DNA of 64,000 bases from UBA1858 sp963976865 (GTDB taxonomy: Bacteria; Pseudomonadota; Gammaproteobacteria; UBA4575). The DNA lies in the NCBI GenBank assembly GCA_963976865.1, contig CAXBLY010000010.1, positions 1 to 64,000 of the forward strand, written 5' to 3'. A program made the translations under genes and the position numbers. Under the pieces are notes generated by a model. The model ran no database searches. It was not told the origin of the DNA and was given only the letters and a program-made list of their open reading frames with translations. Within the stretch, counting starts at the first letter, position 1; every line of letters begins with the position of its first letter. Shown here piece after piece: positions 1 through 9,500 of this stretch.

Positions 1-334
<334 letters not shown>

Positions 335-505
335 TATAACACTCAAGCACATTGAGTGACGTGAGAGTAACTATTAACACTGACATACGACTTGAATTGA
401 ATGCATTTCCAGAATTTGCACTGTAATTGTCCCAGACAATTTCCAGTACTTCCTCCATCACTGGAGGTCGTGTTGCCAATTTAATTATTGGAGCGCATGC
501 CAAAT
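335..505 (+). other. 23S-5S internal transcribed spacer
   Basis: This is the spacer between the mature 23S and 5S rRNAs. It contains a small hairpin (CACTCAA / TTGAGTG, near 341-359), probably part of rRNA processing. No tRNA gene is seen in it. Apparent reading frames crossing the spacer and the 5S gene are not protein genes. Confidence 0.8.
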
Positions 506-624
506 TGCTTGGTGACCATAGCGAATGTGACCCACCCGATCCCATCTCGAACTCGGAAGTGAAACCGTTCTGCGCCGATGGTAGTGTGGGGTCTCCCCAT
601 GTGAGAGTAGGACATCGCCAGGCA
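506..624 (+). rRNA. rrf: 5S ribosomal RNA
   Basis: This is a complete 5S rRNA gene of about 119 bases. The ends TGCTTGG and CGCCAGGCA pair to form helix I. The internal segments CGAACTCGGAAGTGAAAC and GCCGATGGTAGTGTGGGGTC are the standard bacterial 5S landmarks. It is the last gene of the rRNA operon and is followed about 14 bases later by a strong terminator. Confidence 0.97.
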
Positions 625-637
625 TTAATTTAGAAGA

Positions 638-669
638 AGCCCTAGTGTTTAAACGCTAGGGCTTTTTTT
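638..669 (+). terminator. Rho-independent terminator of the rRNA operon
   Basis: The arms AGCCCTAG and CTAGGGCT, extended by GTTT/AAAC, form a near-continuous stem and are followed by a run of seven T. It lies just after the 5S gene and ends the rrn transcript. Confidence 0.92.
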
Positions 670-770
670 ATGTCTGATTGAATTTATATGCTTGCGCTAG
701 TGCATAAGGGAAATGATTTAAATTCAATCCCTCAGATGATTGCCAAGGCCAACACTATTTGTAATTGTAA

Positions 771-935
771 TTACCTGGACTTGTGATTTGCGAATGCTTT
801 TTTTGTAGAATTCTTTTTTGATATTTCAGTATCAATTGCTTTTTGTATTGCATCTTCAATATCTTTAAATTTGCTGTTACGACTTTTCTCAGATGCATTA
901 CTTTGAGGATTTGTATTGCCCACAAGATTCTCCAT
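771..935 (-). CDS. Possible small basic protein, 54 aa, unknown
   Basis: An ATG at 935 opens a 54-codon frame ending in TAA at 771. The product starts MENLVGNTNP, is rich in Lys, Ser, Asn and Ala, and has a central amphipathic helix-like stretch (KFKDIEDAIQKAI). I do not recognise the family. There is no convincing Shine-Dalgarno sequence, and the surroundings are AT-rich, so an open frame of this length could occur by chance. The natural, non-repetitive composition is the main argument for a gene. It lies between the rRNA terminator and the next gene, on the opposite strand. Confidence 0.35.
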   Translation of the reverse strand: MENLVGNTNPQSNASEKSRNSKFKDIEDAIQKAIDTEISKKNSTKKAFANHKSR

Positions 936-1255
936 CAGTAGTAAGTTGTTTGTCGGTATATCAATGTCTCAAACAAACTATCGCATTTTTTTTTATTAAA
1001 AAACAACCGCAATCCTCATTCGCAAACTAATATGTATATAGCTATATTTTAATATAATAAATTTCTGCTTTATTTATATATGTGAGTAATTAGTAACAAA
1101 CACTAACCTCCTTATAAAGTGCTTTAAGCATGTGTATCAACATGCAAAGTTAATACTATTGTTGCATAAGTTATTTTTAAGGGAAAAGAGGATAAGCTTG
1201 TGTATAGTCTTATTCATTATAAAAACAATAACCATAAAATAAAGTAAATAACGCT
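936..1255. other. AT-rich intergenic region
   Basis: About 320 bases, strongly AT-rich around 1000-1090, with no credible open frame. It presumably carries the promoter of the rightward gene at 1256 and of the possible small leftward gene ending at 771. Several TATAAT-like words occur in the AT-rich stretch, so no single promoter can be chosen. Confidence 0.5.
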
Positions 1256-3217
1256 ATGACGATTAATCCTCAGATGTTGGAATCAAGTGTCTCTTTGCAG
1301 TTCAATCCACAAAACGTGCTTGAAATACGTGAAGGGTGCAATACACCAGAACACTTGCTCAAGAGTTTGGTTTTTTCTAAATTCCTTAAGAAATACAAGA
1401 TGGAATTTATTGGTAACCTAAGTGCAAGAAAAGAAAATCAGCTGGAAGTACAAAGTAAAATCCGATTTATTACTCAAATAGGTGCACGTGATTTTCTGAA
1501 AATACTTGAATCAGATAATCCATTGGCTGAAAGTGAAGCTGAAAAAAATATTGCTCTGGTAAAGTTTATTGATGGTGGTTTCCATCATTTTAGAAATGTA
1601 ACTTATTCGCGTCTGGTGCGTCTGCATAATGAAGTAATAACAGGTGATGAAACACCGGATTCGATTAAAGATCTGGTGACTGACAAAGCAGCCAGCCTGT
1701 CTCAATTAATTATGGAAACACGTCGCCTGCTGTTAAAGAAAGTGGGTCTGGAAACTGGCGTGAGACGAACCGTTGGAATGGATGCTCATCCCAGTGTCAC
1801 TGCTGGCGAGATATCAGGACATTATCTAAATCTTCCCTCTGATTATGTTTCTTTATCATCTGTACCACTCACAATTGCGGCAGATATTCGTACAGGTGTG
1901 GATTACCACACCGCATCTAATAAGCGTGCCTATCCATTCTATGAATTAGATCATAATCCATTTAAACATGATGACTTCTGTCCCGATGACTGGACTGCCG
2001 TACCATTAAGAGTAGGTGCGTGGTTAATTGTTGCTTACTTGCATAAATCAAATGGCTTTATTGAGATTGAAGCTGGTCTGTTAAACCTGTTTCCATTTGC
2101 AGAAGCAGAAGATATTTTAACTAATAGAAAACCTGATGGTGTTTTTGTCTTTGGATGTCCATCCTCAACAATGGATGACCTGGGTTATTTCTGGGACGAA
2201 GAAAATGAATTGCTTGTCGGATTAGTCCCAGGGCTTGATGAGTGTCAATATTTTGGTTATGGCAAGAAACCAATTTTAACGTTACATAATGTTCTCGCAA
2301 TTCGCGCGGGTGACTTGCCGCTGCATTGTGGTTGCACACGTTATGTCTGTCATTTTGATGAAACAACTAATGAGCCATATATCACCGAAATGCTTGTGAA
2401 AGCTGATGATATGGGGCGTGCAGTTTTGGAAAAAGGAGATGATGGGGTTGTCAGGCCAATATTTTATGGCACAGAAACCGGTGCGTTTGCCTGCCTTGAT
2501 GGCTTTAGTGAGCATGCAAAAATGCAAATGTTAGGCAGAGAGATAGGCTACAACAAAGAGTCGGGCTCAAATGCGAGACAAATTGTCCCAGTGGCTACGG
2601 TTAATGAAGTGATGACTGGCCATCAGCTAGATGGCCTTATGTATAACAATAATTTCAATATTATTGCAGAGGGCGAACAAACTATCTTTACGGATATGCC
2701 TGTCATGGAGGCGATTGAGCAGTTCCGTCGAGGTGAACGTGTTGCCGCAGGTAGTACACACACGCATCGTGGCAAGAAAGAAATTAGTTACTGGGCAAAT
2801 CCATTCCCGACACTGGAAGATAAGGATGGCAAAATATTACATCCTGATTTGCATGAGAAATTTGGTGTTCTTGAAAAAAAATTCATTAGTGTTATGGAAG
2901 ATCTGGTAAATAAGAAGGAAATGCGTATTGGTGTCGTTAATAGTCAAATGATGGCTGGATGCTATGAGCATGTCACTGATGAGGATGTATCAAGATGTGG
3001 TTTTACTAATCGTGATGAAATTGAGCAAGAAGGCCCTGTACGTTTAGCTCAGCATATGATCGAAATGATTAAAGAAATTGCGAGTGAAAAACGAGCAAGA
3101 AATGGTGGTGCAACTAAATCTGAAAGTGTCACCATAGCTCTAGTCGGGGATAGCCGTACTGGAAAATCAGAAACTGCCGAGAAAATGGAAGGACTGCTGG
3201 ATTTACAACTGGTTTGA
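1256..3217 (+). CDS. PEP carboxykinase/HprK-like protein with a C-terminal P-loop, 653 aa
   Basis: The exact family is not recognised. The extreme C-terminus carries a Walker A motif, GDSRTGKSETAEKM (about 631-644), very like the P-loop of HPr kinase and related to that of PEP carboxykinase. Only about nine residues follow it before two consecutive stop codons (TGA TAA). Upstream, residues about 440-540 contain segments (IIAEGEQTIFTDMPVMEAI, then RVAAGSTHTHRGKKE, then ANPF) resembling the part that follows the P-loop in ATP-dependent PEP carboxykinase (LTADAFGVLPPVS, YTAKVAGTE, FGAPF). If so, the P-loop has moved to the end, a circular-permutation-like order. A segment TLHNVLAIRAGDLPLHCG lies near 345-362. 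No signal peptide or membrane segment is seen. The Shine-Dalgarno sequence is weak. It appears to stand alone, with an AT-rich leader. Function unknown; kinase-like nucleotide binding is inferred. Confidence 0.7.
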   Translation: MTINPQMLESSVSLQFNPQNVLEIREGCNTPEHLLKSLVFSKFLKKYKMEFIGNLSARKENQLEVQSKIRFITQIGARDFLKILESDNPLAESEAEKNIALVKFIDGGFHHFRNVTYSRLVRLHNEVITGDETPDSIKDLVTDKAASLSQLIMETRRLLLKKVGLETGVRRTVGMDAHPSVTAGEISGHYLNLPSDYVSLSSVPLTIAADIRTGVDYHTASNKRAYPFYELDHNPFKHDDFCPDDWTAVPLRVGAWLIVAYLHKSNGFIEIEAGLLNLFPFAEAEDILTNRKPDGVFVFGCPSSTMDDLGYFWDEENELLVGLVPGLDECQYFGYGKKPILTLHNVLAIRAGDLPLHCGCTRYVCHFDETTNEPYITEMLVKADDMGRAVLEKGDDGVVRPIFYGTETGAFACLDGFSEHAKMQMLGREIGYNKESGSNARQIVPVATVNEVMTGHQLDGLMYNNNFNIIAEGEQTIFTDMPVMEAIEQFRRGERVAAGSTHTHRGKKEISYWANPFPTLEDKDGKILHPDLHEKFGVLEKKFISVMEDLVNKKEMRIGVVNSQMMAGCYEHVTDEDVSRCGFTNRDEIEQEGPVRLAQHMIEMIKEIASEKRARNGGATKSESVTIALVGDSRTGKSETAEKMEGLLDLQLV

Positions 3218-3427
3218 TAACAATGGCTATAAATCACTTGCAGCTGATTTATAGCTTTATTTCTCTCGCGATAGAATAGTCGGGCGGTAGCGTCAATCGT
3301 GCTTTATTCAAAAGCCGCCCTATACCTTCTGTCCACAAATAATTCGCTATTGCCGTAAATAACTTGAGCTTCACTGCAATTCGCCGATCACAAGTCATGA
3401 ATTTTAATCATGGTAGGCGCAGTTGTT

Positions 3428-4747
3428 ATGACAATAGAAAGTAGCGGTTTTAGTAGTAGATTCCATTTTGATTTATCGGCCAGTATTTCTCGCACAGTGT
3501 CGCGTGAATCTTCTGCAAATTCCCAGACAGGCATCTCGCATGATTTCGTTGCAAAAGGGCTACATAATAACGGTTTCTATTCCCGTTCAGATTCGGTGAG
3601 TCTGCTTGAAAAGGCATTGAGTGACGGCTTAGGTAAAAATGTCGATTTACAAGAAAATCGCTATGAACAATTTTCTGCTAAGACTATCGCTAAAAACGTT
3701 TTAAGTTTTATTCGACAGGAATTGAGTAATGCGCGAAGTAATGGGGCAAGTGAGCAAGCGCTACAGGGTATTGTTGATAAAGCACGCGACGGCATCGAAC
3801 AAGGGTTTGCATCGGCGTCAGAAGCACTCAAAGGCAGGTTTGAAACACAGCCTGGCCTGGAGAGAGAGCTAGACAAAGCGTTTAATAAAATTCAAAGAGG
3901 GTTAGAGCTAATTGATAATAGATTTGCTCCCAATGTTGAAAGTGTTGATAGTCAAAATACTGAATTATCAAATGCACAATCAGGACAGGTAACCTCAAAC
4001 AGTGATACTGGAAATAATGTTGTCAGCACGGCAGGTTCAGGTGTGGGGAATTCAGAGGAACAGATTAAAACCACTCAAATAGAATATTCCAAAACTCGAG
4101 ATGTTCAGGCAAGCAGAAGCTTTGAGCTAAGTATTAAGACTCAGGAAGGTGACACAGTAAACTTGAGTATACAAAAGTTTTACAATAAGCAGGTGTCTAA
4201 GGAAGCTGTGTTTAATGAGGACGGGTTCACTGTAAATATAGATCGACAGATTCAAAAAGGAAAAGAGATATCGTATCAGGTGAATGGCGATATTAATGAA
4301 CAGGAACAGGCGGCTATTGATAAGCTGATTAAAAATGTTGATCGCCTGGCGGATAAATTTTACACGGGTAATTTTGCGGGTGCATTTCAAACAGCTACAA
4401 GTATTGGTATTGATGCAGATCAGTTGGCGAATTTTTCTCTGAATCTGCAATCTTCAAGAACAGTTGAAGTGACTAAAACGTATAAAGAGGTGCAGGGAAT
4501 ACCTTCAGCCCAGCAAACACCTTCGCCAGTTGAATCGCTTGGAGAGTTCGTTGGTGACGTAGCTCAGGCTGTTGATGATGACGTTGTCACAGAGGTGATA
4601 TCGGATCCGGTACCAGTCGCTACCGAACTGTTTAAGCAGATTGCAATACGTGATGAAAGATATGCGCAATTAGTATTAGAGCAAAGTGTGGAAGTCGTTG
4701 ATGATATAGCAGGTTTGGCTGCACAGCAGCTTGCCAATGCTGCTTAA
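3428..4747 (+). CDS. DUF5610 domain protein, 439 aa
   Basis: A hydrophilic protein with no signal peptide or membrane helix. Residues about 70-165 form a helical block (SAKTIAKNVLSFIRQELS..., then GASEQALQGIVDKARDGIEQGF) typical of DUF5610, a family of unknown function. A Ser/Asn/Thr-rich linker follows, then a beta-rich segment around 240-300 (SFELSIKTQEGDTVNLSIQ) and an acidic, helical C-terminus. An in-frame ATG lies 18 bases upstream at 3410, but neither start has a clear ribosome site; the downstream ATG gives an N-terminus (MTIESSGFSSRF) more typical of the family. It converges on the DUF3429 gene, and the two stop codons overlap. Confidence 0.75.
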   Translation: MTIESSGFSSRFHFDLSASISRTVSRESSANSQTGISHDFVAKGLHNNGFYSRSDSVSLLEKALSDGLGKNVDLQENRYEQFSAKTIAKNVLSFIRQELSNARSNGASEQALQGIVDKARDGIEQGFASASEALKGRFETQPGLERELDKAFNKIQRGLELIDNRFAPNVESVDSQNTELSNAQSGQVTSNSDTGNNVVSTAGSGVGNSEEQIKTTQIEYSKTRDVQASRSFELSIKTQEGDTVNLSIQKFYNKQVSKEAVFNEDGFTVNIDRQIQKGKEISYQVNGDINEQEQAAIDKLIKNVDRLADKFYTGNFAGAFQTATSIGIDADQLANFSLNLQSSRTVEVTKTYKEVQGIPSAQQTPSPVESLGEFVGDVAQAVDDDVVTEVISDPVPVATELFKQIAIRDERYAQLVLEQSVEVVDDIAGLAAQQLANAA

Positions 4748-5181
4748 CTGAAACTAAATGCAAATAATAGCGACACTGTTGATATGGCAGTGACGATAAG
4801 TCGAGTAGTGAAATAAGTCTGGGTAATAAATTTCTCCCGTTTGAGTAGAAAGTCCACACCCAATAAATAGATAAATGCACCGACGAGAATCAAGCTTGCA
4901 TTGGCAGGGCTGGCAAAGAGTAGCGATATCCATGCGAGGACTGCAACGATATTGCTGATAATAAAAAAGGATTTGGGTGTTTTAGTGTTATAGAACAAAT
5001 AGGTGCCCAAATGTACACCTGCAATAAATGAAATGATAATCAGTGCATAAACAGCAACCGCTTGATTAACGGGTCCGAGAAAATTTAAGTGATTAATGCC
5101 GGAATAGAGCATTAGCGCGCATGCGATGAATGGCAGTGCGCCTGCGTAAGTTATTAATATATATAGATTATTACGGGCCAA
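4744..5181 (-). CDS. DUF3429 family membrane protein, 145 aa
   Basis: A small integral membrane protein with four to five predicted helices (for example YAGALPFIACALMLY and YALIIISFIAGVHLGTYLFY). The opening pattern YAGALPF and the central IISFIAGVHLG match DUF3429, a family of short inner-membrane proteins of unknown function common in Proteobacteria. The length is normal for the family. Its stop codon overlaps that of the convergent DUF5610 gene, so the two share one compact 3' junction without an obvious terminator. Confidence 0.8.
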   Translation of the reverse strand: MARNNLYILITYAGALPFIACALMLYSGINHLNFLGPVNQAVAVYALIIISFIAGVHLGTYLFYNTKTPKSFFIISNIVAVLAWISLLFASPANASLILVGAFIYLLGVDFLLKREKFITQTYFTTRLIVTAISTVSLLFAFSFS

Positions 5182-5375
5182 AGGGTTATGTTTCCAGTCG
5201 GTATGAATTCTATACTATTCCAGAATTGCCAGTCTCGCCACCTTCGACGCATAATAATTCCCGAAAGTTAACAATTTAACGCTATCAAATTCAGTGTTCA
5301 GAATAAAAAAAGTAGCTGCGAATACTTAAAATCTGTCATGGAATTAGTGCAGGGAAATCATGTTATTCTGATGAT

Positions 5376-5645
5376 ATGTTTTCACTGACAACTACAATGT
5401 TTTATATGATGTCCGCATATATTGCATTTCTAATCGGATCATCTTCCGAGCTTTCCTTGTATTTAATTGTGCTGGTCCCGATAGGATTTGTATCTGGCTA
5501 TTTGCTGGACCGCCTGAACAGCGTTAAGAAAATCTGGGAAGAGGATCATGGGATAATTATTTCTACTGTGGTAATTAAGTATTTTATGTTTCTACTGATT
5601 GCAGGTATCTTTTGTGCAGCTGGGTTGCTGTTTGCCAATAGATGA
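5376..5645 (+). CDS. Small membrane protein, 89 aa, unknown
   Basis: Three hydrophobic segments (about 5-20, 27-45 and 65-86) separated by a short charged loop (DRLNSVKKIWEEDHG) indicate a small inner-membrane protein. I do not recognise a family. Alternative starts exist at internal Met codons 8 and 11. Its last codons overlap the start of the GFA gene by four bases (ATGA), so the two are probably translationally coupled. Confidence 0.65.
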   Translation: MFSLTTTMFYMMSAYIAFLIGSSSELSLYLIVLVPIGFVSGYLLDRLNSVKKIWEEDHGIIISTVVIKYFMFLLIAGIFCAAGLLFANR

Positions 5646-6064
5646 CTGAAAAGAAATCAATACAGGTGTTTTTGGGTAGTTGTCTGTGTGGCAAAGTAAA
5701 ATATAAAATTACAGGATCTGCATTTGCTTTTTATCACTGTCACTGTATGCGTTGTCGAAAACTTTCAGGTACGGGACATGCCTCAAATATTCGTTTAGAC
5801 TCCGCAAACATAGAATGGCTGAGTGGTGCGCAGCTAATTAAAACTTACAATGTGCCTGAAGCAGAGAGATTCAGGAATGATTTTTGTGGTGATTGCGGGT
5901 CGCCCTTGCCGAGACTGTTTATAGAAACCGGGTTAGTCGTGTTGCCAGCCGGAACACTGGACCACGAACCTGCATGTTCACCCGAATCCAGAATATTCTA
6001 TGCCTCCAGATCTGACTGGAGTTGCAGTGATGAGCTTCCAGTGCATGATGAGTATCCTAAGTAG
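5642..6064 (+). CDS. GFA family (CENP-V/GFA zinc-binding) protein, 140 aa
   Basis: This is a member of the glutathione-dependent formaldehyde-activating enzyme superfamily, a small zinc-binding fold. The zinc ligands are all visible: CLC (Cys14, Cys16), HCHCMRC (Cys33, Cys35, Cys38) and FCGDCGSPL (Cys82, Cys85). The length is normal for the family. The reaction cannot be assigned, because most members lack a proven activity. The start overlaps the upstream membrane-protein gene, and the zinc-ribbon gene follows after nine bases, suggesting one operon of three small genes. Confidence 0.88.
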   Translation: MTEKKSIQVFLGSCLCGKVKYKITGSAFAFYHCHCMRCRKLSGTGHASNIRLDSANIEWLSGAQLIKTYNVPEAERFRNDFCGDCGSPLPRLFIETGLVVLPAGTLDHEPACSPESRIFYASRSDWSCSDELPVHDEYPK

Positions 6065-6073
6065 TTAAGTCTA

Positions 6074-6247
6074 ATGAGCAATATCCTTCCCTTTAAAAAA
6101 CCCGCAGTAAAGAAATTGGGTTTATGTCAGCATGGTCACCATAAGTGGAAGGTGGTCACGGATAATAAATTTGACACCAGGCAGGGAAAGCTGGTCACTG
6201 TTTATAAGTGCTCAAATTGTGGAAAAGAAAAGATTAAGGCGCATTGA
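6074..6247 (+). CDS. Small zinc-ribbon-like protein, 57 aa
   Basis: The ATG at 6074 opens a 57-codon frame ending in TGA at 6245-6247. The product starts MSNILPFKKP and has paired putative metal ligands: CQHGHH (Cys18 and following His residues) and YKCSNCGKEK (Cys46, Cys49). From memory, short gammaproteobacterial proteins share this layout (ILPF-(K/R)-(K/R)-P at the start, HKW, RGKLVT-(V/L)-Y-(K/R)-C near the end). It follows the GFA gene by nine bases and is probably co-transcribed. Function unknown; a zinc-ribbon fold is inferred. Confidence 0.75.
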   Translation: MSNILPFKKPAVKKLGLCQHGHHKWKVVTDNKFDTRQGKLVTVYKCSNCGKEKIKAH

Positions 6248-6381
6248 ATTTATGGCAATTTTGCAAGTGATCTATTAGATTAACATTGTAGACCATTGAT
6301 TTAAAAATAGTTATTTCCTGTCGTTGTCTGTTGTCCGCTGGCGACTGTGTCACATTAATTTGCCTTGAACACTATCTATGC

Positions 6382-6411
6382 TTGCTAGTGTAAACTGCCC
6401 TGCATTATAAT
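6382..6411 (+). promoter_or_regulatory. Candidate sigma-70 promoter of gltBD
   Basis: A consensus -10 box TATAAT (6406-6411) is preceded by TTGCTA (6382-6387) with an 18-base spacer. It lies about 100 bases upstream of the gltB start, leaving a leader of roughly 95 bases. The -35 box is imperfect. Confidence 0.5.
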
Positions 6412-6513
6412 CTGCGGCCCTTTCAGCGCATGAGCTGGAACGGCTAAGTAGCGATTTTATAAAGAAATTTAGCTCGCCATAAATAAATATTTAAACGTAA
6501 ATGCGGAATCCAT

Positions 6514-9500
6514 ATGCAGAATAATTACCCGCCAGCAGAAGGCCTTTATGATCCTGATTATGAACACGACTCATGTGGTGTTGGCTTTGTTGCTGACATT
6601 AAAGGACGAAAGTCGCACGCGATTGTTGAAAATGGTTTAACCATACTAAAAAAATTAGTCCATCGTGGTGCATGTGGTTGTGAAGAAAACACAGGTGATG
6701 GTGTTGGCATATTGTTACAAATGCCCCACACATTTTTTTCCAGGGTATGCAAGGAAGGTAATATTGATTTACCTGAATATGGCGAATATGGTGCCGGCCT
6801 GGTTTTTCTCCCGAATGATGCTGCTCAATCCAGAAAGTGTCAGGACATCATAGAAAAAATTATCACTGACGAAGGCCAGACAGTACTGGGGTGGCGAGAA
6901 GTTCCGACCAATGATTCCAGTTTGGGCCCAACAGCAAAAATAAGTGAACCAACTTTTAAACAGATTTTTATCGGTAAAGGCTCGAATGTAAAAGATGAAG
7001 CTGCATTTGAGCGTAAGTTATTTGTTATTCGCAAGTTGGCGGAAAATGCAATCTGGAGTTCCGATCTCTCTGAATGCCAGCGTTTCTACATTCCATCTTT
7101 GTCTTATCGCACTTTTATATATAAAGGTATGCTCACTGTAAATCAGCTTGAGCTAATGTATCCGGATATTCTGGAACCTGATTTTGAATCTGCAATTGCA
7201 CTGGTGCACCAGCGCTTCTCTACAAATACTTTCCCCGCATGGAGACTGGCTCACCCATTTAGATATGTTGCCCATAACGGTGAGATTAATACTGCACGTG
7301 GTAATGCAAACTGGATGCGTGCAAGAGAAGCCTTATGCGAGTCAGAATTATTCGGTGATGATTTAAAGAAAATTTTCCCGGTCTGCGTGGAAGGTGGCAG
7401 TGACTCTGCAACGTTTGATAATGTCATGGAATTTTTGCATATGGGTGGACGACCTCTGCCACATGCAATACTTATGATGATTCCAGAAGCGTGGAGTGGG
7501 CATGAAACCATGTCAGCAGAGCGTAAAGCATTCTATGAATATCATGCATGCCTCATGGAGCCATGGGACGGGCCTGCATCAGTAGCGTTTACTGATGGTG
7601 AAGTGATTGGTGCGGTACTTGATCGTAACGGTCTGCGACCATCGCGTTACTACGTCACTAAGGATGATATGGTGGTGATGGCGTCTGAAGTAGGCGTGCT
7701 GGATATCCCGCCAGAAAATGTACTTATCAAAGATCGTTTGCATCCCGGGCGTATATTTTTGGTTGATACAAAACAGGGTCGCATCATTGAAGATGAAGAA
7801 CTGAAGCAACAGTTTGCATCTGAGCATCCATACGGCGATTGGCTGAAAAAACATTTAATACCGGTAGGTAAACTTCCAGATCCAAAGCAAATTCATGGCA
7901 CTGACCATGACACTTTATTACAGCGTCAACAGGCATTTGGTTACACTCATGAAGATTTGCGTGTGTTAATGGCGCCTAAAGCTGCTAAAGGTGCAGAGCC
8001 CGTGGGTTCAATGGGGACAGATGCTGCGTTGGCCGTACTGTCTAATCGTTCGCGATTGCTCTATGACTACTTCAAGCAGCTGTTTGCACAAGTAACGAAC
8101 CCACCACTAGATGGAATACGTGAAGAACTAGTGACTCAAGTCGCGGTAACTATCGGCGCAGAGAAAAATTTACTCAATCCAGAAGAAGATAGTTGTCGAC
8201 AAATAAAACTCGCTTCACCGATTCTGACGAATGAAGAATTAGCAAGAATTCGTGATGTGGATTTACCTGGATTTAAAACAGCGACAATACCAATTCTGTA
8301 TCCGGTAGCAGAAGGCGGTAAAGGTCTGGATCGAGCACTCAGTGCTGTATGTGAACAGGTTGAAGCAGCAATTGCAGCAGGCAATACCAACATCATTTTG
8401 TCGGATCGTGGAGTCGATGAAAATAATGCGGCAATTCCTGCATTGCTGGCATCTGCAGGTGTACACCACTTTTTAATCCGCAATGGGTCACGTACCAGAA
8501 TAGGACTGATACTTGAATCTGGCGAGCCAAGAGAAGTGCATCATTTCGCGGTACTGATTGGTTACGGTGTTGCTGCAATTAACCCGTATTTAGCATTTGA
8601 GTCGCTAGGCGACTTGATTGGCAAAGGTCATATTCCCGAGATGGAACATGCAACGGCTGTTAAAAATTTCATTAAAGCCGTGAATAAAGCATTAACCAAG
8701 ATAATGGCGAAGATGGGAATCTCAACTGTGCAGTCTTACCGCGGCGCGCAGGTGTTTGAAGCTATCGGCCTGAATAAGGAATTTGTCGATAAGTATTTTA
8801 CCTGGACGGCTTCTCGTATAGGCGGAATCGGGCTGGAAGAAATTGCAGCAGAAGTAAGTGTCAGACATCACAACGCATATCCTGATCGTCCTTCAAAAGC
8901 GCCAGACCTCGAATGGGGTGGAGAGTATCAGTGGCGTCGTGATGGCGAATACCATTTGTTTAATCCGGAAACAGTATTCAAGTTGCAACATGCAACACGT
9001 TCTGGCCAGTATGAAATATTTAAGGAATATACTAATAAAGTAGATAACCAGAACGAGCATCTCGCAACCTTGCGTGGTTTGTTTGAGCTAAATTCAGGCA
9101 GGAAGCCAATTCCAATCGAAGAGGTTGAACCGATAGAAAACATCATGAAACGTTTTTCTACAGGTGCCATGTCTTACGGTTCAATTAGCCAGGAAGCTCA
9201 CGAAACACTGGCAATTGCCATGAATCGCATTGGTGGACGTTCTAATACTGGTGAAGGGGGAGAAGATCCTGATCGTTTCACCAGAGACGAAAATGGTGAT
9301 TTGCGTCGTAGTGCAATTAAGCAGGTTGCATCTGGTCGATTTGGTGTTACCAGCGAATATCTGGTTAATGCTGATGATATTCAAATCAAAATGGCACAGG
9401 GCGCGAAGCCTGGTGAAGGTGGTCAGCTTCCAGGAACAAAAGTCTATCCATGGGTTGCCAAGGTCAGGCATTCAACAGCGGGTGTTGGTTTGATTTCCCC

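Noticed and set aside
3215..3260. Frameshift or readthrough extending the P-loop protein
   Set aside because: Two consecutive stops (TGA TAA) follow, and neither other frame continues with HPr-kinase-like sequence.
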